From Methylococcus capsulatus str. Texas = ATCC 19069 (lineage in GTDB: Bacteria; Pseudomonadota; Gammaproteobacteria; Methylococcales; Methylococcaceae), in assembly GCF_000424685.1 (NCBI RefSeq), contig NZ_AUKJ01000003.1, forward strand, positions 1 to 64,000: 64,000 nucleotides of DNA, read 5' to 3'. A model generated the notes under the pieces. That model saw nothing but the letters and a program-made list of their open reading frames with translations. It was not told the origin of the DNA and made no database searches. The position numbers were made by a program, and so were the translations under genes. Of the stretch, positions 28,209-36,707 are shown one piece after another; position 1 is the stretch's first letter, and each line of letters begins with the position of its first letter.

Positions 28209-28828
28209 ATTTTGACCCAATTTTTTGACCTACAAGGGGCGGCACAATGCCCCGCTCACCTGCGGGCGGCAGCCCGTCGGGTGCAGCGGGAAGTTTGGCG
28301 GCGTAGCCGTCCGCCAAATCTTTATTATCTGTAAGCAATTGAATAACGAATTCCCCCGGAAAGACGATATCACGCAAACCGAAGAATATGATCCGCCAAC
28401 CGCCTGATTGAGCGGCGAATCGGCAAGATGTGCACAATCAGCCCGAACGAGGTACGCTGGCAAACCAGAGACCGCGAGCAGCCGGCCTGCCCCATTCGAC
28501 GACTGGCGCCGAAACCGGCTCCCCACCCTTCCGCAAGCTTAGCCGGTGGAAAACGGCCGGGCCGCCAGGCCGTTCTCCGTTCGATGTTGCGAAGCATGAA
28601 GCGGCGACCGACACGACCGCCCTCATGGGAAAAATTGGCACGGCACACGGGGAGGCCATGCCCTGTTCGGCATCGGCATGCCCAAAGCACACTGGCTCAA
28701 GTGTAACCGCCTGGAAGTGCCCGGGCGATCATGCCGCGCCTTCCGGGCGCATTCGGTGTAGGATGAATCCTGGACCCGTCCTGGCGACCGGCTTCGGCAT
28801 TTTTTCATCGACGTCCTTGGGAGAATCC
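28209..28828. other. Gene-less stretch with one hairpin
   Basis: About 620 nt between the HNH gene and the lipoprotein. I find no convincing gene on either strand. A hairpin TTTGGCGG / CCGCCAAA at 28294-28318 could be a terminator or a transposon end. Composition shifts from AT-rich near 28320-28400 to GC-rich after 28430, suggesting a patchwork of fragments. Confidence 0.4.
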
Positions 28829-29185
28829 ATGAAAGCCTTGATCGCGGTTTGCACGGCTTCTTTGCTTTCCGGCTGCGGCATCGTGCTACCGGCGAAGCAC
28901 AACAGCGGTGATCTCGACAAACTTACGGCAGGGATGACCGAACAGCAGGTCGACCAGGTGCTCGACTCCCATTATGTGACCCTGCACGAAGGGGAAACGG
29001 CGGAAGGCAGGAACACCGTGGTCCGCTTGTATGACCTGTACGGCAGAAATACGGCCGTCCGGAACCTCCTGCTGGGTCTCCCGACTTTCACCGTCACCTG
29101 GTGGCTGGTACCGGACACCACGGCTTACGAACTGGTCTTCGTCGATCATAAACTGCAGCGATGGGCGCTCGACGAACCGGACTGA
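28829..29185 (+). CDS. Small lipoprotein with SmpA/BamE-like repeat region
   Basis: 118 aa. The signal ends in lipobox LLSGC (C15), so it is predicted to be an outer- or inner-membrane lipoprotein. DKLTAGMTEQQVDQVLDSHYV resembles the start of SmpA/OmlA/BamE-type domains (LxxGMTxxQVxxxLG). The later part has a WWLVP segment and ends RWALDEPD. RBS TTGGGAGAA precedes the ATG. It is not BamE itself; its role is unknown. Confidence 0.7.
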   Translation: MKALIAVCTASLLSGCGIVLPAKHNSGDLDKLTAGMTEQQVDQVLDSHYVTLHEGETAEGRNTVVRLYDLYGRNTAVRNLLLGLPTFTVTWWLVPDTTAYELVFVDHKLQRWALDEPD

Positions 29186-29339
29186 GGGACGGACTCTGGG
29201 AGATTTCCATGCCGAACGAACCGGAAGGACTCCATGATCGACCGACCGCGATCACGCCCGGGCTTCGAACGGCTCCCGCGGCTCGAGGCCGTGTCTTCAC
29301 CACAACGGTTCTCATTTCCCGATCGTCACAGGAGGTTGT

Positions 29340-29750
29340 ATGTCGGTCTCACTCAAAGGCAGTTGCCTTTGCGGCGCAGTGAAATATGAAGTCAAAGGTG
29401 ACCCTCAACGCTTCTATCATTGTCATTGTTCCCGATGCCGGAAGTCGTCAGGAACCGGACATGCGACCAATCTGTTCCTCGCGAATGCGGAACTGGTGTT
29501 TGCGGACGGCCAATCCTTGCTGAAGCAATTCAAGGTTCCCGAGGCCAAACGGTTCACCCGGCAGTTTTGCAGTCGCTGCGGAAGTCAGGTCGCCCGATAC
29601 GTTCCGGAAATCGACGGTGTCGTCATACCAGCCGGCTCCCTGGACGACGAAGCCCCGATCCAACCGCAGGCGCGGATATTCTGGGATTCGAGAGCCCATT
29701 GGTCTTGCGACGGGGATGCCTTACCGCGCCATGCCGAATATCCGGGCTGA
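29340..29750 (+). CDS. GFA-family (glutathione-dependent formaldehyde-activating-like) zinc protein
   Basis: 136-aa protein with the GFA fold. Zinc-ligand cysteines are CLCGAV, HCSRCRKSSG and FCSRCGSQV. Some members were proposed to form S-hydroxymethylglutathione from formaldehyde, but many have other or unknown roles. In a methanotroph a formaldehyde link is attractive but unproven. Consensus-strength RBS AGGAGG lies 5-6 nt before the ATG. Confidence 0.85.
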   Translation: MSVSLKGSCLCGAVKYEVKGDPQRFYHCHCSRCRKSSGTGHATNLFLANAELVFADGQSLLKQFKVPEAKRFTRQFCSRCGSQVARYVPEIDGVVIPAGSLDDEAPIQPQARIFWDSRAHWSCDGDALPRHAEYPG

Positions 29751-29902
29751 GCGCTGGCGCGTGGCATGAGTGCGACGAGTCGCCAATCCGGGCGCGGACG
29801 GTTCGGGACGCGGAACACCGGCCGCCGCAAGGTACCAGACTTGCCCGGGTATCCGCCTCGATGTCCGAAAGCCGGAATCGAGGCCCTTTCCAGGAGAATC
29901 CC

Positions 29903-30583
29903 ATGTTGAACCTTGCCCTGGCCATGCTGTTCTTCGTCGGCATCCACTTCCTCATTTCCGGCACCGGCCTGCGCGACCGGCTCGTCGCCTACCGGGGCGA
30001 ACAAGCCTTCCGCGCCGCATTTTCGGTGCTGTCCTTGCTCGCGCTCGGGTGGGTCGTGTTCGCATACCGTCAGGCGCCCTATGTCGAAACCTAGGGCCAG
30101 CTCACCGGATTCAAGCCGATCGCCGCGGTCCTGATGCTGGTGTCCTTCATCTTCGTGGTCGCCGGCCTCACCACCCCGAATCCCTCGGCGGTGTCCGGCG
30201 AAAGCGTGCTGAACGATGCCGAAGCCGCCAGGGGCATTCTCCGGATCACCCGCCATCCGTTCCTGTGGGGACTCTCCCTGTGGGCGCTGGTCCACGTGAT
30301 CGCCAACGGCGACGTGGCCGCCCTGTTGCTGTTCGGTTCGCTGCTGGCGCTGTGCCTTGCCGGCACGCGCTCGATCGATGCCAAGCGCCGGCGGACCTAC
30401 GGCGACCGCTGGGAACGCTTTGCCGCCGCCACTTCCAACGTTCCTTTCATGGCCATCAAGGAAGGGCGCAATCGGCTCGAACTCGGCGAGATCGGGTGGC
30501 AGCGGCTGGGCATCGCCGTGGCCCTGTATCTCGCCATGCTCCATTTCCACGCGAAGATTTTCGGCGTCTCACCGTTATTCTGA
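29903..30583 (+). pseudogene. NnrU-family membrane protein interrupted by one TAG codon
   Basis: One reading frame encodes an NnrU-like polytopic protein: MLNLALAMLFFVGIHF start, ITRHPFLWGLSLW core, and DRWERFAAATSNVPF later. It is broken at codon 64 by TAG (30092-30094) in APYVET-stop-GQLTGF, where a tryptophan TGG would be a one-base change away. There is no frameshift and the rest of the frame is intact through 30583. A good RBS (AGGAGA) precedes the ATG. NnrU proteins are linked to nitric oxide/nitrite metabolism. Either a recent nonsense mutation or a sequencing error. Confidence 0.8.
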
Positions 30584-30708
30584 GCCGGCGGGCGAACACA
30601 CGGCGGGCCAGCCTGGCCTTGCCTGTGCGGTCCGGATCCACGTAATCTTGGTGCTCCGGCGGCCCCCGCCGGTCTGCTCGAACCCCTACCACAGCACGAG
30701 GTGTCATC

Positions 30709-31053
30709 ATGGATGCCTGCTCTCTCACAGCGAAACAATGCACCCCCTGCCAGGGCGGCATTCCGCCGTTGACCGCGGAGGAAGCCGAAAAACTCCTCGT
30801 CCATGTGCCCCGGTGGGAGCTCAAGGACGCCGCGACCAAGCTGAAAAGGACGTTCCGGTTCGAGAATTTCATGGAAGCGCTGGACTTCGCCCGGAAGGTC
30901 GGCGAGTTGTGCGAGGCGGAGGGACATCACCCGGACATCGGGATCGGGTGGGGCTATTGCAGAGTGGAGTTCCAGACCCACAAGATCAATGGACTCCACG
31001 AGAACGACTTCATCATGGCCGCCAAGGTCGACGAGCTGGCGGCAGAAGCCTAG
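30709..31053 (+). CDS. phhB: Pterin-4a-carbinolamine dehydratase
   Basis: 114-aa PCD/DCoH-family enzyme that dehydrates 4a-hydroxytetrahydropterin. The active-site motif EGHHPDI is intact, followed by YCRVEFQTHKINGLHENDF. The N-terminal ~20 residues (three cysteines: DACS, KQCTPCQ) form an extension seen in many proteobacterial members. No phenylalanine hydroxylase gene is in the window. Confidence 0.9.
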   Translation: MDACSLTAKQCTPCQGGIPPLTAEEAEKLLVHVPRWELKDAATKLKRTFRFENFMEALDFARKVGELCEAEGHHPDIGIGWGYCRVEFQTHKINGLHENDFIMAAKVDELAAEA

Positions 31054-31111
31054 AGGGCACGCTCCGGACCGTGGCCGTCCCCGATTCACCCGAAATCAGG
31101 GGGGATCCGCC

Positions 31112-32014
31112 ATGCATCTCCTCATCACCGGGGGTACGGGCTTCATCGGCAGAAGCCTGTGCCGTCGCTTGTTGGAGCGCGGCCACCGGCTGACCGTTCT
31201 CAGCCGGCAGGCGCCCGACACGGTGCGACGCCTGTGCGGCGAGACGGTAATGCCGGTTGCCGCCATCGACTCGCTTTCCCCGCAGGCCGGCTTCGACGCC
31301 GTGGTCAACCTGGCCGGCGAACCCATCGCCGACAAACGCTGGACCGAAGCGCGCAAACGCCTGTTGTGGGAAAGCCGAGTCGGACTGACCACGGCACTGG
31401 TCGATTACATCGCACGGGCCGAGAGCAAGCCCCCCGTGCTGATCAGCGGTTCGGCAGTCGGTTATTACGGCAACCGGGGCGATACCCTGCTCGACGAGGA
31501 ATCCGCGCACGGTGACGGCTTCGGCCACCGCCTGTGTGCGGCCTGGGAGGAGGCTGCCTCCCGGGCCGCCGGACATGGAGTCCGGGTCTGCATGCTGCGG
31601 ACCGGGCTGGTCGTCGGCCGGAATGGCGGCTTTCTCCAGCGGATGCTGCCCCTGTTCAGGCTGGGCCTCGGCGGCCGCATCGGGGACGGCCGCCAGTGGA
31701 TGAGCTGGATCCACCTCGACGATCACATCGCCATCACCGAATACCTGATCGAGGGCGCACACCTGGAGGGCGCGTTCAACGCGACCGCACCCAATCCAGT
31801 CACCAACCGCGAGTTCACCGAATGCCTGGCGCGCCTCCTCAACCGGCCTGCGCCATTGCCGGTGCCGGCGTTCACGCTCCGGCTGGCCTTGGGCGAGACG
31901 GCGGAGCTGCTGCTCGGCGGACAGCGGGTAATACCGAAACGCCTGCAGCAGGAGCCGTTCCGTTTCCGCTACGAGCACCTCGAAAACGCGCTGCGCGACG
32001 CCCTCGGGCGTTAG
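31112..32014 (+). CDS. TIGR01777-family NAD(P)-dependent epimerase (YfcH-like)
   Basis: 300-aa extended SDR protein. The Rossmann motif GGTGFIG is at residues 7-13. Family segments NLAGEPIADKRW and SGSAVGYYGNRGD are clear, as is the C-terminal DUF1731-type part (ALGETAELLLGGQRVIPKRLQ). The physiological substrate of this group is unknown. The start is ATG 31112, with RBS-like GGGGGAT upstream. Confidence 0.88.
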   Translation: MHLLITGGTGFIGRSLCRRLLERGHRLTVLSRQAPDTVRRLCGETVMPVAAIDSLSPQAGFDAVVNLAGEPIADKRWTEARKRLLWESRVGLTTALVDYIARAESKPPVLISGSAVGYYGNRGDTLLDEESAHGDGFGHRLCAAWEEAASRAAGHGVRVCMLRTGLVVGRNGGFLQRMLPLFRLGLGGRIGDGRQWMSWIHLDDHIAITEYLIEGAHLEGAFNATAPNPVTNREFTECLARLLNRPAPLPVPAFTLRLALGETAELLLGGQRVIPKRLQQEPFRFRYEHLENALRDALGR

Positions 32015-32044
32015 GCCCCCATGCCGGCAGACCACTTCCGTCCC

Positions 32045-32302
32045 CGTCACCGAACATCGGGATGGACACCGCGGCACAGATGGCCCGCCCCTGGTCCGCC
32101 AATTCCCCGCAGGACAGAAGACCGGTGTGGGGCAGGGCGAGCCGGTCGGCCGAAACGGCGAACCCGCTCATGAAACCCTTCTCGAAGCCCGCCTGCTCGA
32201 CCAGTCGGGCCGACATGGCGTCGTGGCAGCCGGGCATGACGCGGATGCCGGGACGGGGGCGAGTATCTGGCATGATTTGGCGGCGGGGAGGTCATCGTGC
32301 AT
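32045..32302 (-). pseudogene. Fragment of a PEP mutase/isocitrate lyase-family gene
   Basis: A minus-strand frame reads VMPGCHDAMSARLVEQAGF, then KGFMSGFAVSADRLALP, CGELADQGRAICAAVSIPMFGDGD. This is the first ~80 residues of the PEP phosphomutase/2-methylisocitrate lyase superfamily. The putative start (MHDDLPAAKS at 32302) is in another frame, so a frameshift lies near 32260. The gene is cut off at about 32045 just after the GDGD metal motif; the rest of the barrel is absent. Confidence 0.65.
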
Positions 32303-32818
32303 CGGGCCTATGAGGAAAACTGAAGATAGCGCCGGGGGCCGAGCAGGGCGAGAGCGGTCCGTCATTATCCATAACCCTCTCCATGAACGGTGCTGAAAAA
32401 GGGCGCGAAGAAGGCGAACTGCTTTTCACCACCAGTGTTAAAGTGCAGAGGGAGATTCCCTTTTGGTGTCCACGGCGCTGCCACTCGCCTTCGACACGTC
32501 AGCGTTGCCATTAAGAATTTGGCCGAAAACAATTTCCCGAATCGCGTCTGCGGATCAAAGTCGACATTACCGGCGCTGTTGCACAAGGACGCCATGCCGC
32601 GCCAGCTGGGTCTCGTAGAGACGGACCAGTTCCGTGGGAATGGCCAGCATGCCATGCAATCCAGATCAGTCTATCTCGGTGTGAAGGGATAATAGACAGA
32701 AGGATAGACCAAGCAATTCAAGGCGTGTGTTGTCACACGGCAGGCAGCATGATAAAAATTTCAGGAAGCTATACGGAAACGATTCAATCAATTGTTATGT
32801 ACTCGAACGGAGGTTAGC
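32303..32818. other. Gene-less stretch before the cassette
   Basis: About 515 nt with no gene I can support. A minus-strand frame around 32365-32655 and a plus-strand frame near 32594-32690 (MPRQLGLVETDQF) look like fragments, possibly of a transposase, but neither has enough length or motifs to name. Composition falls to AT-rich from about 32700 into the next ORF. Confidence 0.4.
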
Positions 32819-33091
32819 TTGAACACCAGCAGACTAAGTGAACTGCGCCAACTCGTCGATGAGGTTATGTACGCATCTACGAAAAATGAAGCGCAGCACC
32901 CGTTAAGGCGCTTGGAGTTCATCGCATCTGAATTGACGGGAATAATTGACCCTTATTTATCTGGGAAGCTTAAGGAAATAATCGCGTATGCGAAGGAAGC
33001 TTCTGGGCGTGACAGCAACAAACATCATTGGATTTCCTGCGTGAAAAATTGCTGGTATACGTTTGAAAATGGTGTAAAGCGTGGCCAGTGA
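32819..33091 (+). CDS. 90-aa ORF of a probable integron gene cassette
   Basis: AT-rich ORF with GGAGGT (32809-32814) placed correctly for a TTG start at 32819; an upstream in-frame ATG at 32792 has no RBS. The product is helical (RLSELRQLVDEVMY, GKLKEIIAYAKEA) with a Cys/Trp-containing end, and I do not recognise it. Its stop is 30 nt before an attC-type recombination site in the orientation expected for a gene cassette. Composition differs sharply from the flanking GC-rich genes. Confidence 0.6.
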   Translation: MNTSRLSELRQLVDEVMYASTKNEAQHPLRRLEFIASELTGIIDPYLSGKLKEIIAYAKEASGRDSNKHHWISCVKNCWYTFENGVKRGQ

Positions 33092-33121
33092 GGAAGAAAT
33101 GGCAATGAACACCAAGAATGC

Positions 33122-33193
33122 ACATAACCAGTCGCTCCAGTCGACGTCAAAAAGGCTAGCGCCTTTTTGACGCTCCTGAGCTTCGCGTTAACC
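33122..33193 (+). other. attC-like integron recombination site (72 bp)
   Basis: Sites pair as in attC: R'' TAAC (33125-33128) with R' GTTAACC (33187-33193). Spacers of exactly 5 nt on each side follow. L'' GCTCCAG (33134-33140) pairs with L' CTGAGC (33176-33181), leaving one extrahelical C. The centre is a perfect 12-bp hairpin (CGTCAAAAAGGC / GCCTTTTTGACG). Symmetrical spacers plus a single extrahelical base are specific to attC folding. No integrase gene is in the window. Confidence 0.7.
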
Positions 33194-33289
33194 ATCATGA
33201 CAGCACTTCCCCGAACGTGACCAAGACAACCATGCGCCTGTTGAATTTTGAGCGTTTACAGGCCCGTGGCGCCAGCGCAATGACGGTCA

Positions 33290-33585
33290 TCAAACTGAAC
33301 TTTTGGCGTCGGGAATCTCCGTGGGCTAACTCAAGAAATCGAGCCATTGGAAGAAACCGAAGTCGGCGTCGCCCAGCCAGAAGAAACGCCCGACCCGCCC
33401 GATGCCGTACGGAAGGTGATCCAGAAACTGCCGGAACACCGCGCAGGACTCGCACTGGCTGTTTGTTGTAGCCGTAGACCAGAAGGATCACGCGATGCGC
33501 ACCGCGCAGCCAGCCCGCCGGCCGTTCGGCGACCCTGACCACCGGTCCGCCGACGGACCGAAAGCTCGCCGTCCGCCGCGATCAT
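33290..33585 (-). pseudogene. 5' fragment of an alpha/beta hydrolase-like gene
   Basis: Minus-strand coding sense reads AERPAGWLRGAHRVILLVYGYN; then a +1 frameshift in an A-rich run leads to SQCESCAVFRQFLDHLPYG, VGRFFWLGDADFGFFQWLDFLS and a TAG. This resembles the N-terminus of serine hydrolases that begin with VILLVHGYNN; the catalytic serine region is gone. The ATG (33585) overlaps the stop of the next small gene (ATGA), so it was once coupled to it. The truncated side faces the attC site. Confidence 0.5.
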
Positions 33586-33860
33586 CGCGGCCGGTTCCGC
33601 AGGCTTTCCATGGCCGCGACCAGATCGCGCGCCACCGGTGCGATGAAACCGCCTAGCACCGCTACGGTCAGGGCATAGGCGAAGTGCGCGCCGGTCCAGA
33701 ACTCCCTGCCGCCGTAGACCGTCAACGCAGCCATGATGATGACCGTGGTCACTAATTGCCGACAGCCATTGCAGGATGGCGCGCCAGCGCCCGGCCCGTT
33801 CTTGAACCGCGACGTGATATGTTCAGGCCGCCGGCTTGAATGGATTACGCCCGCCTTCAC
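33582..33860 (-). CDS. Small membrane protein, hypothetical
   Basis: The C-terminal 50-57 residues contain two hydrophobic helices (LVTTVIIMAALTVYGG and FAYALTVAVLGGFIAP) ending in ARDLVAAMESLRN. A GTG start at 33860 gives 92 aa, but the N-terminal part looks out of frame: a different frame reads GRWRAILQWLSAI just before the first helix. Either the real start is ATG 33734 (50 aa) or the 5' end is frameshifted. Family not recognised. Confidence 0.4.
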   Translation of the reverse strand: MKAGVIHSSRRPEHITSRFKNGPGAGAPSCNGCRQLVTTVIIMAALTVYGGREFWTGAHFAYALTVAVLGGFIAPVARDLVAAMESLRNRPR

Positions 33861-33878
33861 GGGGCGTGAAGCAGGGAA

Positions 33879-35129
33879 TCAGAATGACACGATGACATCG
33901 GCCGACAGCAGGATCTGGGAAGTCGCGTTGCCATCGTCGAAGGGACGGGTGCCGTCGGACCAGTCGTAGCGCAGGTTGGGCCGCGCGGTCAGCCAGGGAA
34001 GCGGCGACCATTTCACGCCGGCGGTCACGGCGTAATAGCTGCCGGGACCCAGTCCCATCGTCGGTGCCCGTGCCGGCGACAGCACGCGGACGCCGTCGTC
34101 GTCGCGGAACCATTCGCCGCGCAGACCGAGTGACAGATCGTCCGCCAGATCGTAGGAGAGGTACTGGACCAGGCCATACCAACTCGAAGTTTGGCCGTCC
34201 CCGCTGATCCAGCCGTGATCGTGCTGGAGGATGGCGTGCAGCCGCAGGGTGAGGTCGTGCTGCGCAACCAGGCTATAGAAGCTCAGCTCGCCCCGGGGCA
34301 CGGTGGTCACGGTGCCGTTCGAGCCGTTGATCGACAGGGAGGTCTCGCCGGAATCGCTGGTCCAGGTACCGCCGCCGACGAAGGCCCAGTTCTCCAGACT
34401 GTGGTCGAATACGCCGTCCCAACCGGCGAACTGGCTGCCGGTCACTGCAGCCGCATCCAGCAGCAGGTTGTCGGTGGGCTGGTAGCTGAAACGGATACCG
34501 GTGTGGGTGAAGGGCTCCCCGTACTGCATGGCGTAGGAATGGGAATAGAAGAAGTTTTCCGGCGCCATGACGGATTCCACGCCGACCACGGTGTAGAAAT
34601 GACCCAGCTTGACCGCGAGGCCGCGCCCCACCGGCACCAGCGCCTCCAGATAGGCTTGGGGCACCGCCAGGCTGTAGCGGTTGTTGTCGCTGATCTGCCG
34701 GTCCCAGCTCCCCTGAGGATCGCCGAAGGCCTGGCTGAACCAGGCGTCGGTGCCGTACAGCAGGTCCAGCCTGCCACCCAGGTCGAAGCTTTCTCCCTGG
34801 CGGTCGACCGCGCGTTCGAGGTAAAGGTAGACCTGGTTCGGCTGAAACTCGTCCGACCGATCGGAGAAGGTCACCGGACCGTTGTAACCGGAGCAGGGTT
34901 CGTCGAAATTGTGGGTGAGGCCGGCATCGATCCAGCCCCCCAAGGTGAGCCGCAGGCTTTGCATCCAATCGGCGCCGTTCGGATTCATGCCATCCGGCAG
35001 CATTTCGAACACCCCGCGCGCTTGTTCCAGGCCAGCTCCGGACACCGGTGCCATACCGCTGGCGACCCATAACAGGGCGGCTCCGGCGAGGATCGGTCCC
35101 CGCATCCGTAAGGAAAAGAGATTCACCAT
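33879..35129 (-). CDS. Outer-membrane beta-barrel protein (porin-2 type)
   Basis: 416 aa with a signal peptide (hydrophobic run about residues 10-25) and a mature part of alternating amphipathic strands rich in Gly, Tyr, Trp and Asp, ending in a terminal phenylalanine (VIVSF), the usual outer-membrane sorting signal. Segments QVYLYLERAVD, GHFYTVVGVES and RYDWSDGT fit the putative beta-barrel porin-2 (BBP2/OmpL-like) family. The ATG at 35129 puts the signal in register. A sigma54-like promoter and NtrC-like sites upstream suggest nitrogen control. Confidence 0.75.
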   Translation of the reverse strand: MVNLFSLRMRGPILAGAALLWVASGMAPVSGAGLEQARGVFEMLPDGMNPNGADWMQSLRLTLGGWIDAGLTHNFDEPCSGYNGPVTFSDRSDEFQPNQVYLYLERAVDRQGESFDLGGRLDLLYGTDAWFSQAFGDPQGSWDRQISDNNRYSLAVPQAYLEALVPVGRGLAVKLGHFYTVVGVESVMAPENFFYSHSYAMQYGEPFTHTGIRFSYQPTDNLLLDAAAVTGSQFAGWDGVFDHSLENWAFVGGGTWTSDSGETSLSINGSNGTVTTVPRGELSFYSLVAQHDLTLRLHAILQHDHGWISGDGQTSSWYGLVQYLSYDLADDLSLGLRGEWFRDDDGVRVLSPARAPTMGLGPGSYYAVTAGVKWSPLPWLTARPNLRYDWSDGTRPFDDGNATSQILLSADVIVSF

Positions 35130-35188
35130 GGTGCATCGAGCTCGATGGCTGTCCGGTTGCTTCACGGTTCAACAATCCGAAACGCCCA

Positions 35189-35207
35189 AGCATGACGCGT
35201 ACCATGA
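35189..35207 (-). promoter_or_regulatory. Sigma54-type (-24/-12) promoter for the beta-barrel gene
   Basis: On the minus strand TGGTACG-N4-ATGCT matches the consensus TGGCACG-N4-TTGCW at 10 of 12 positions, with exact GG-N10-GC spacing (GG at 35203-35202, GC at 35191-35190). It predicts transcription from near 35178, 49 nt upstream of the ATG at 35129. Confidence 0.55.
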
Positions 35208-35264
35208 TTCAACTCATTGAAAAACTGTCAGTTCCGTGAATTCCGACGCGGCGTTGATGCAGAT

Positions 35265-35335
35265 CGCGCAATCATGGTGCATAGTTACCGCATGAACGCA
35301 CGCTTATGGTGCTCCATCTTGCACCGCAGCGGAGC
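35265..35335. promoter_or_regulatory. Cluster of three NtrC-like enhancer sites
   Basis: Dyad sites close to TGCACCA-N3-TGGTGCA: 35265-35281 (11/14 matches), 35297-35313 (10/14; GCAC-N5-TGGTGC core perfect) and 35319-35335 (10/14). Centres are about 32 and 22 bp apart, three and two helical turns. Relative to the predicted sigma54 start they lie near -95, -127 and -149, a normal NtrC geometry. Confidence 0.5.
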
Positions 35336-35392
35336 CGGTGCCTCAATAACGTGATCGAAAGCCGGACGGCCGGGCCGGTGAAGGGGGAGAAG

Positions 35393-36688
35393 ATGAAATT
35401 TCCAGTCGCCATGATGAGAGTCTTGGCCCTGTCAGGCCTGACTTGGCCCGTGCTGGCCGCACCCGAAGGTCCGAACGCCGCGGACACCGCCTGGATACTC
35501 ACCTCGACGGGACTGGTGCTGTTCATGACGATGCCGGGTCTCGCCCTGCTCTATGCGGGACTGGTACGGACCAAGAACGTGTTGTCCGTCATGGTGCAGA
35601 TTTTCACCGCGACTTCACTGGTCTCGGTGCTCTGGGTGATCGCCGGCTATACCCTGGCACTGACCGACGGCGGCGAACTGCAGGCCTGGATCGGCGGCGG
35701 CAAACGCCTGTTCCTGCTGGGACTGAAAGCCGACTCGCTGAACGGCAATCTGCCGGAGGTGGTGTACTGCATGTACCACCTGACCTTCGCGATCTTTGCC
35801 CCTGCCCTGATGATCGGCGCCATCGTGGAACGCATGAAGTTTTCGGTCACGCTCTGGTTCACCGGGATCTGGACCCTGCTGGTCTATGTGCCGGTCTGCC
35901 ATTGGGTGTGGGGGGAAGGCTGGCTGGCGCGGATCGGCGCCATCGATTTCGCCGGCGGCGTGGTCGTGCATACCACCGCCGGCGTGTCCGCCCTGGTCGG
36001 CGCCTGGATGCTGGGGCCGCGCCGGGGCTATCCGCGCACACTCCTGCCACCCCACAACCTGACCCTGACCGCGATCGGCGCCGGAATCCTGGCGGTGGGC
36101 TGGCATGGTTTCAGCGCCGGCAGCGCTCTGATGGCGACCGGCGCAGCGGGCATGGCCATGCTGACCACCCACATCGGCGCCTCGGTTGGCGCGCTGGTGT
36201 GGATGGCGGTGGAATGGCGGAGTTTCGGCAAACCGACCCTGCTCGGCGCCCTGACCGGCATGATCGCCGGCCTGGGCGTGATCTCGCCGGCGGCCGGGTT
36301 CGTCGGACCGCTTGGCGCCATCGCCATGGGCACGGCGGCCGGCGTGATCTGCTTCGGCGCCATTCACTGGATCAAGCGCTCGCTGCAAATCGACGACACC
36401 TTGGACGTCTTTCCGGTGCACGGCGTCGGCGGCATGATCGGCACCGTGCTGACCGCGCCCTTCGCCGCCGAGGCGCTGGGCGGTGCCGGCATCACCACGG
36501 GTCTGACGATCGGCCAGCAAACCCTGACCCAGATTCTCGCGGTAGGCTCGGTTGCCGCCTGGAGCGGGCTCATCAGCTGGCTGTTGCTGAAGATTCTGGA
36601 CCGCACCATCGGCCTGCGGGTGACCCCCGACCAGGAAACCGAAGGACTGGACGTCGCCCTGCACAACAGCAAGGCTTATCACTTCTGA
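35393..36688 (+). CDS. amtB: Ammonium transporter
   Basis: 431-aa Amt/Rh-family channel with a signal-like first helix. The conserved segments MPGLALLYAGLVRTKN, the first pore histidine in VVHTTAGVSALVGAW and the second in DVFPVHGVGGMIGT are present. It conducts ammonium/ammonia across the inner membrane. RBS GGGGGAGAAG precedes ATG 35393; upstream in-frame codons lack signal-peptide character. No glnK gene is adjacent, which is unusual because glnK-amtB pairs are the norm. NtrC-like sites lie 60-130 nt upstream. Confidence 0.93.
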   Translation: MKFPVAMMRVLALSGLTWPVLAAPEGPNAADTAWILTSTGLVLFMTMPGLALLYAGLVRTKNVLSVMVQIFTATSLVSVLWVIAGYTLALTDGGELQAWIGGGKRLFLLGLKADSLNGNLPEVVYCMYHLTFAIFAPALMIGAIVERMKFSVTLWFTGIWTLLVYVPVCHWVWGEGWLARIGAIDFAGGVVVHTTAGVSALVGAWMLGPRRGYPRTLLPPHNLTLTAIGAGILAVGWHGFSAGSALMATGAAGMAMLTTHIGASVGALVWMAVEWRSFGKPTLLGALTGMIAGLGVISPAAGFVGPLGAIAMGTAAGVICFGAIHWIKRSLQIDDTLDVFPVHGVGGMIGTVLTAPFAAEALGGAGITTGLTIGQQTLTQILAVGSVAAWSGLISWLLLKILDRTIGLRVTPDQETEGLDVALHNSKAYHF

Positions 36689-36707
36689 CGGCCCGACCGG
36701 AAAGCCC

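Noticed and set aside
24050-28830. Complete genomic island integrated at tRNA-Lys
   Set aside because: No integrase and no repeated tRNA 3' end was found downstream; only decayed fragments are visible.
30092-30094. TAG in the nnrU-like gene read as pyrrolysine
   Set aside because: No pyl genes or reason to expect pyrrolysine; a Trp-to-stop change is enough.
35307-35323. Sigma54 promoter for amtB (TGGTGC...TTGCA)
   Set aside because: The GG to GC spacing is 11, not 10; the match is explained by adjacent NtrC-like half sites.
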